A stretch of DNA of 64,000 bases, from assembly GCF_000714545.1 (NCBI RefSeq), contig NZ_AUNB01000029.1:1-64000 (forward strand). The letters are read 5' to 3'. The notes under the pieces were generated by a model. That model was not told where the DNA came from, searched no databases, and was given only the letters and a program-made list of their open reading frames with translations. Source of the stretch: Thioclava indica (GTDB lineage: Bacteria; Pseudomonadota; Alphaproteobacteria; Rhodobacterales; Rhodobacteraceae). Shown here one piece after another: positions 62,197-64,000 of the stretch; positions within the stretch are counted from its first letter, which is position 1, and each line of letters starts with the position of its first letter. Both the position numbers and the translations under genes were made by a program.

Positions 62197-63036
62197 ATGA
62201 CCGACAGCATTTCTTCGACCTATTTCGCGCTCTCCATCGAGGATGGCGTCGCCCATCTTGAGATGAATAACCCCGACAAGGCCAACAGCATGACGCCCGA
62301 TTTCTGGGCGGATCTACCGCGTATTGCCGCCGCTTTGGATGCCGATCCGGCGGTGCGCTGCGTCGTGCTATCGGGACGCGGGCGTCATTTCACCTCGGGG
62401 ATGGATCTGGCGGTGTTTAACGGCATCACCGGCTTGATGCAGTCCGAACCGGGGCGCGGAGCCTATGCGCTGCGCGATCTGGTGCGCAAATTCCAAGCCT
62501 CGCTGAGCAGCCTTGAAGAGATGCGCGTGCCAGTTATCGCCGCCGTGCATGGCGTCTGTCTGGGCGGCGGGATTGACCTTATCACGGCGTGCGATATCCG
62601 CGTCGCCAGCACCGAGACCGCCTTTGGGATCGAAGAAATCCACATCGGTATGACCGCAGATGTCGGCACATTGCAGCGCCTGCCCAAGCTGATTGCGCCC
62701 GGCATCGTGCGTGAGTTGGCCTATACGGGGCGGCGCTTCAGCGCGGATGAGGCTAAGGGTTGGGGCCTCGTGAACGCGATCCACCCTGATCGCGAGGCCA
62801 CAATCGAATCCGCCCTTGCGATGGCACGTGAGATCGCGGCGAAATCGCCGCTCGCCATTGCGGGCACCAAAAACGCGCTGACCTATGCGCGCGATCATGG
62901 CGTGGCCGATGGCTTGGATCAGATCGCGACGTGGAATGGCGGGATGCTGCGCCCCGAGGATTTGATGAAGGCGCTACAAGCGAAGATGACCAAGCAAACC
63001 GCGCTGTTTGCGGATTTGCTGGACGACGCGGGTTAA
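62197..63036 (+). CDS. Enoyl-CoA hydratase/isomerase (crotonase family)
   Basis: 279 residues. The oxyanion hole is formed by GRGRHFTSGMDL and HGVCLGGGIDL. The catalytic Glu/Asp positions fall in EEIHIGMTADVGTLQRLPKLI, where Asp and Thr resemble the dienoyl-CoA isomerase subgroup (ADVGTLQRLP). So delta(3,5)-delta(2,4)-dienoyl-CoA isomerase is as likely as hydratase. GAGG sits before the ATG at 62197. The gene stands alone between dctM and the aldolase. Confidence 0.85.
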   Translation: MTDSISSTYFALSIEDGVAHLEMNNPDKANSMTPDFWADLPRIAAALDADPAVRCVVLSGRGRHFTSGMDLAVFNGITGLMQSEPGRGAYALRDLVRKFQASLSSLEEMRVPVIAAVHGVCLGGGIDLITACDIRVASTETAFGIEEIHIGMTADVGTLQRLPKLIAPGIVRELAYTGRRFSADEAKGWGLVNAIHPDREATIESALAMAREIAAKSPLAIAGTKNALTYARDHGVADGLDQIATWNGGMLRPEDLMKALQAKMTKQTALFADLLDDAG

Positions 63037-63073
63037 TAAGCGCCCTAGGCAATTGCTTAGGATCGCTAGGCGA

Positions 63074-63102
63074 CGTCTGGGCCAAAAGGCTTGGCCCAGA
63101 CG
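63074..63102 (-). terminator. Stem-loop after the aldolase gene
   Basis: A perfect 12-bp stem CGTCTGGGCCAA (63074-63085) with TTGGCCCAGACG (63091-63102) in the convergent gap, 13 bases past the aldolase stop. No T tract follows, so termination is likely but not certain. Confidence 0.55.
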
Positions 63103-63114
63103 CTTGAATACGCT

Positions 63115-64000
63115 TTAGCCTGCGACGGAAGCTGCGTGGATCGAGGTGATCGCATCGCCCAGCATCGCATCGAATTCGGTGTCCGATTGCTGCGCACTGA
63201 GCCCTTCGGTCAGCGCACGCGAGAAGGACGCAATCATGCCGGTGTTTTGCGCCAGTTTCGCATTGGCCTCATCGCGCGGATAACCACCCGACAGGGCGAC
63301 GACTTTGAGCACCTTGGGGTGATCGACCAGCGGCTTGTAGAGGTTGGCTTTGCTCGGCAGCGACAGCTTGAGCATCACCTGCTGGCCTTCGGGCAGCGCA
63401 TCAAGGTGGCGCAGGATTTCAGCCAGCAGCATGTCTTCGGCCTCGGCCTTGTCGCTGATCGAGATCGTCACTTCCGGCTCGAGGATCGGCATCAACCCGT
63501 GCTTGATCACCTGCGCGCCCAGCTCGAATTGCTGATCGACAATCGCCTTGATCCCGTCGGCATTGGCCGCCGAAATGACCGAGCGTTCCTTGGTGCCGAA
63601 AATCCCCGCTTTCACGGCGCGGCTAAGCAGATCGTCAAGGCCGGGGATCGGCTTCATCAACTGCACGCCATTGGCTTCGACCTCTAGCCCCTTGTCGATC
63701 TTGAGGAAGGGCACGACATTGCACGTTTCCCACAGGTAGGTGGCGGTCGGCGTGCCATCGACATTGCGATCCATCGTCTGTTCGAACAGGATCGCGCCAA
63801 CGACTTTCTCGCCCGAGAAGGCGGGTGATTTGATGATGCGGGTGCGCATCTGGTGGATCAGATCGAACATCTCGGTTTCCGAGCTATAGGCGTCTTCGGT
63901 CACGCCATACAGCCCCAGCGCCTTGGGCGTGGAGCCGCCCGATTGATCGAGAGCGGCGATAAAGCCGTTGCCTTCGCGCATTTTCGCGGTTTGTTGAGCG
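63115..64000 (-). CDS. Class I fructose-bisphosphate aldolase, 5' end outside the window
   Basis: About 295 codons are present; the start lies beyond base 64000, probably fewer than 20 codons away. [17 protein letters not shown] near the start, ILEPEVTI with [11 protein letters not shown], and [17 protein letters not shown] with the C-terminal IHAASVAG tail define the short class I aldolase of proteobacteria. The Schiff-base Lys is expected in the [10 protein letters not shown] region. It cleaves fructose 1,6-bisphosphate to triose phosphates. Confidence 0.92.
   Translation of the reverse strand, partial: AQQTAKMREGNGFIAALDQSGGSTPKALGLYGVTEDAYSSETEMFDLIHQMRTRIIKSPAFSGEKVVGAILFEQTMDRNVDGTPTATYLWETCNVVPFLKIDKGLEVEANGVQLMKPIPGLDDLLSRAVKAGIFGTKERSVISAANADGIKAIVDQQFELGAQVIKHGLMPILEPEVTISISDKAEAEDMLLAEILRHLDALPEGQQVMLKLSLPSKANLYKPLVDHPKVLKVVALSGGYPRDEANAKLAQNTGMIASFSRALTEGLSAQQSDTEFDAMLGDAITSIHAASVAG

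Overview
The window is a chromosomal segment of an alphaproteobacterium of the order Rhodobacterales. The evidence is high GC content, a gene transfer agent (GTA) structural cluster in the g1-to-g15 order of Rhodobacter capsulatus followed by cysE, a pyruvate dehydrogenase E1-beta with its own lipoyl domain, the fabD-fabG-acpP and fabF-mltG arrangement leading into the GTA, and two Hint-domain proteins. Genus and species cannot be fixed from the sequence alone.

Layout. 1-5.2 kb: the 3' end of a PHA synthase gene, then a three-gene efflux operon on the minus strand (HlyD-like adaptor, a two-ATPase-plus-permease fusion, and a second ABC-2 permease). 5.4-7.0 kb: a small secreted-protein gene broken by a frameshift, tRNA-Leu(UAG), and a stand-alone Hint protein. 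7.0-12.1 kb: NAD(P)H-hydrate dehydratase, glnB-glnA, and a periplasmic gamma-glutamyltransferase. 12.2-18.8 kb: fatty-acid synthesis (fabD, fabG, acpP, fabF), a diguanylate cyclase broken by a one-base deletion, and mltG. 18.8-33.1 kb: a complete GTA head and tail cluster (g1, g2, g3, g3.5, g4-g10, g10.1, g11-g15) behind a sigma70-like promoter. 33.1-34.3 kb: a small GTA-adjacent gene and cysE. 34.4-42.3 kb (minus strand): pdhA-pdhB-pdhC, an ftsB-like gene, dnaB with phased DnaA-like boxes upstream, pyrE and pyrC. 42.4-49.7 kb: a DUF1127 protein, two genes of unknown function, two related glycosyltransferases, a candidate FnrL-controlled small RNA and a lamin-tail/Hint protein. 49.7-54.5 kb: infC with a non-canonical AUA start, an alanine-rich membrane-anchored 11-mer repeat protein, two flavin reductases and a cytochrome P450. 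54.6-62.0 kb: a dicarboxylate system made of a DctB-like kinase, a DctD-like regulator that has lost its sigma54-contact loop, and a DctPQM TRAP transporter, with an Imm11-like gene between regulator and transporter. 62.2-64.0 kb: a crotonase-family protein and a truncated class I fructose-bisphosphate aldolase gene.

How the genes work together. GlnB and GlnA form the nitrogen-assimilation control pair. FabD, FabG, AcpP and FabF supply fatty-acid elongation. The GTA genes would build a small tailed particle that packages host DNA; every recognised structural gene is open, so particle production is plausible. DctB/DctD probably sense C4-dicarboxylates and act at a palindrome upstream of dctP, but apparently without sigma54.

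Most notable: (1) an sRNA-like unit at about 48.10-48.27 kb with an FNR-type box, a well-placed -10, two stem-loops and three UCUCCC motifs; (2) the DctD-like regulator lacking GAFTGA and the Walker A lysine; (3) a dispersed intergenic element at four loci, one of them inside the GTA cluster; (4) infC readable in full only from AUA or AUU; (5) two genes broken by single-base shifts; (6) three DnaA-like boxes spaced by one helical turn upstream of dnaB. All calls come from reading the sequence; no database search was possible.
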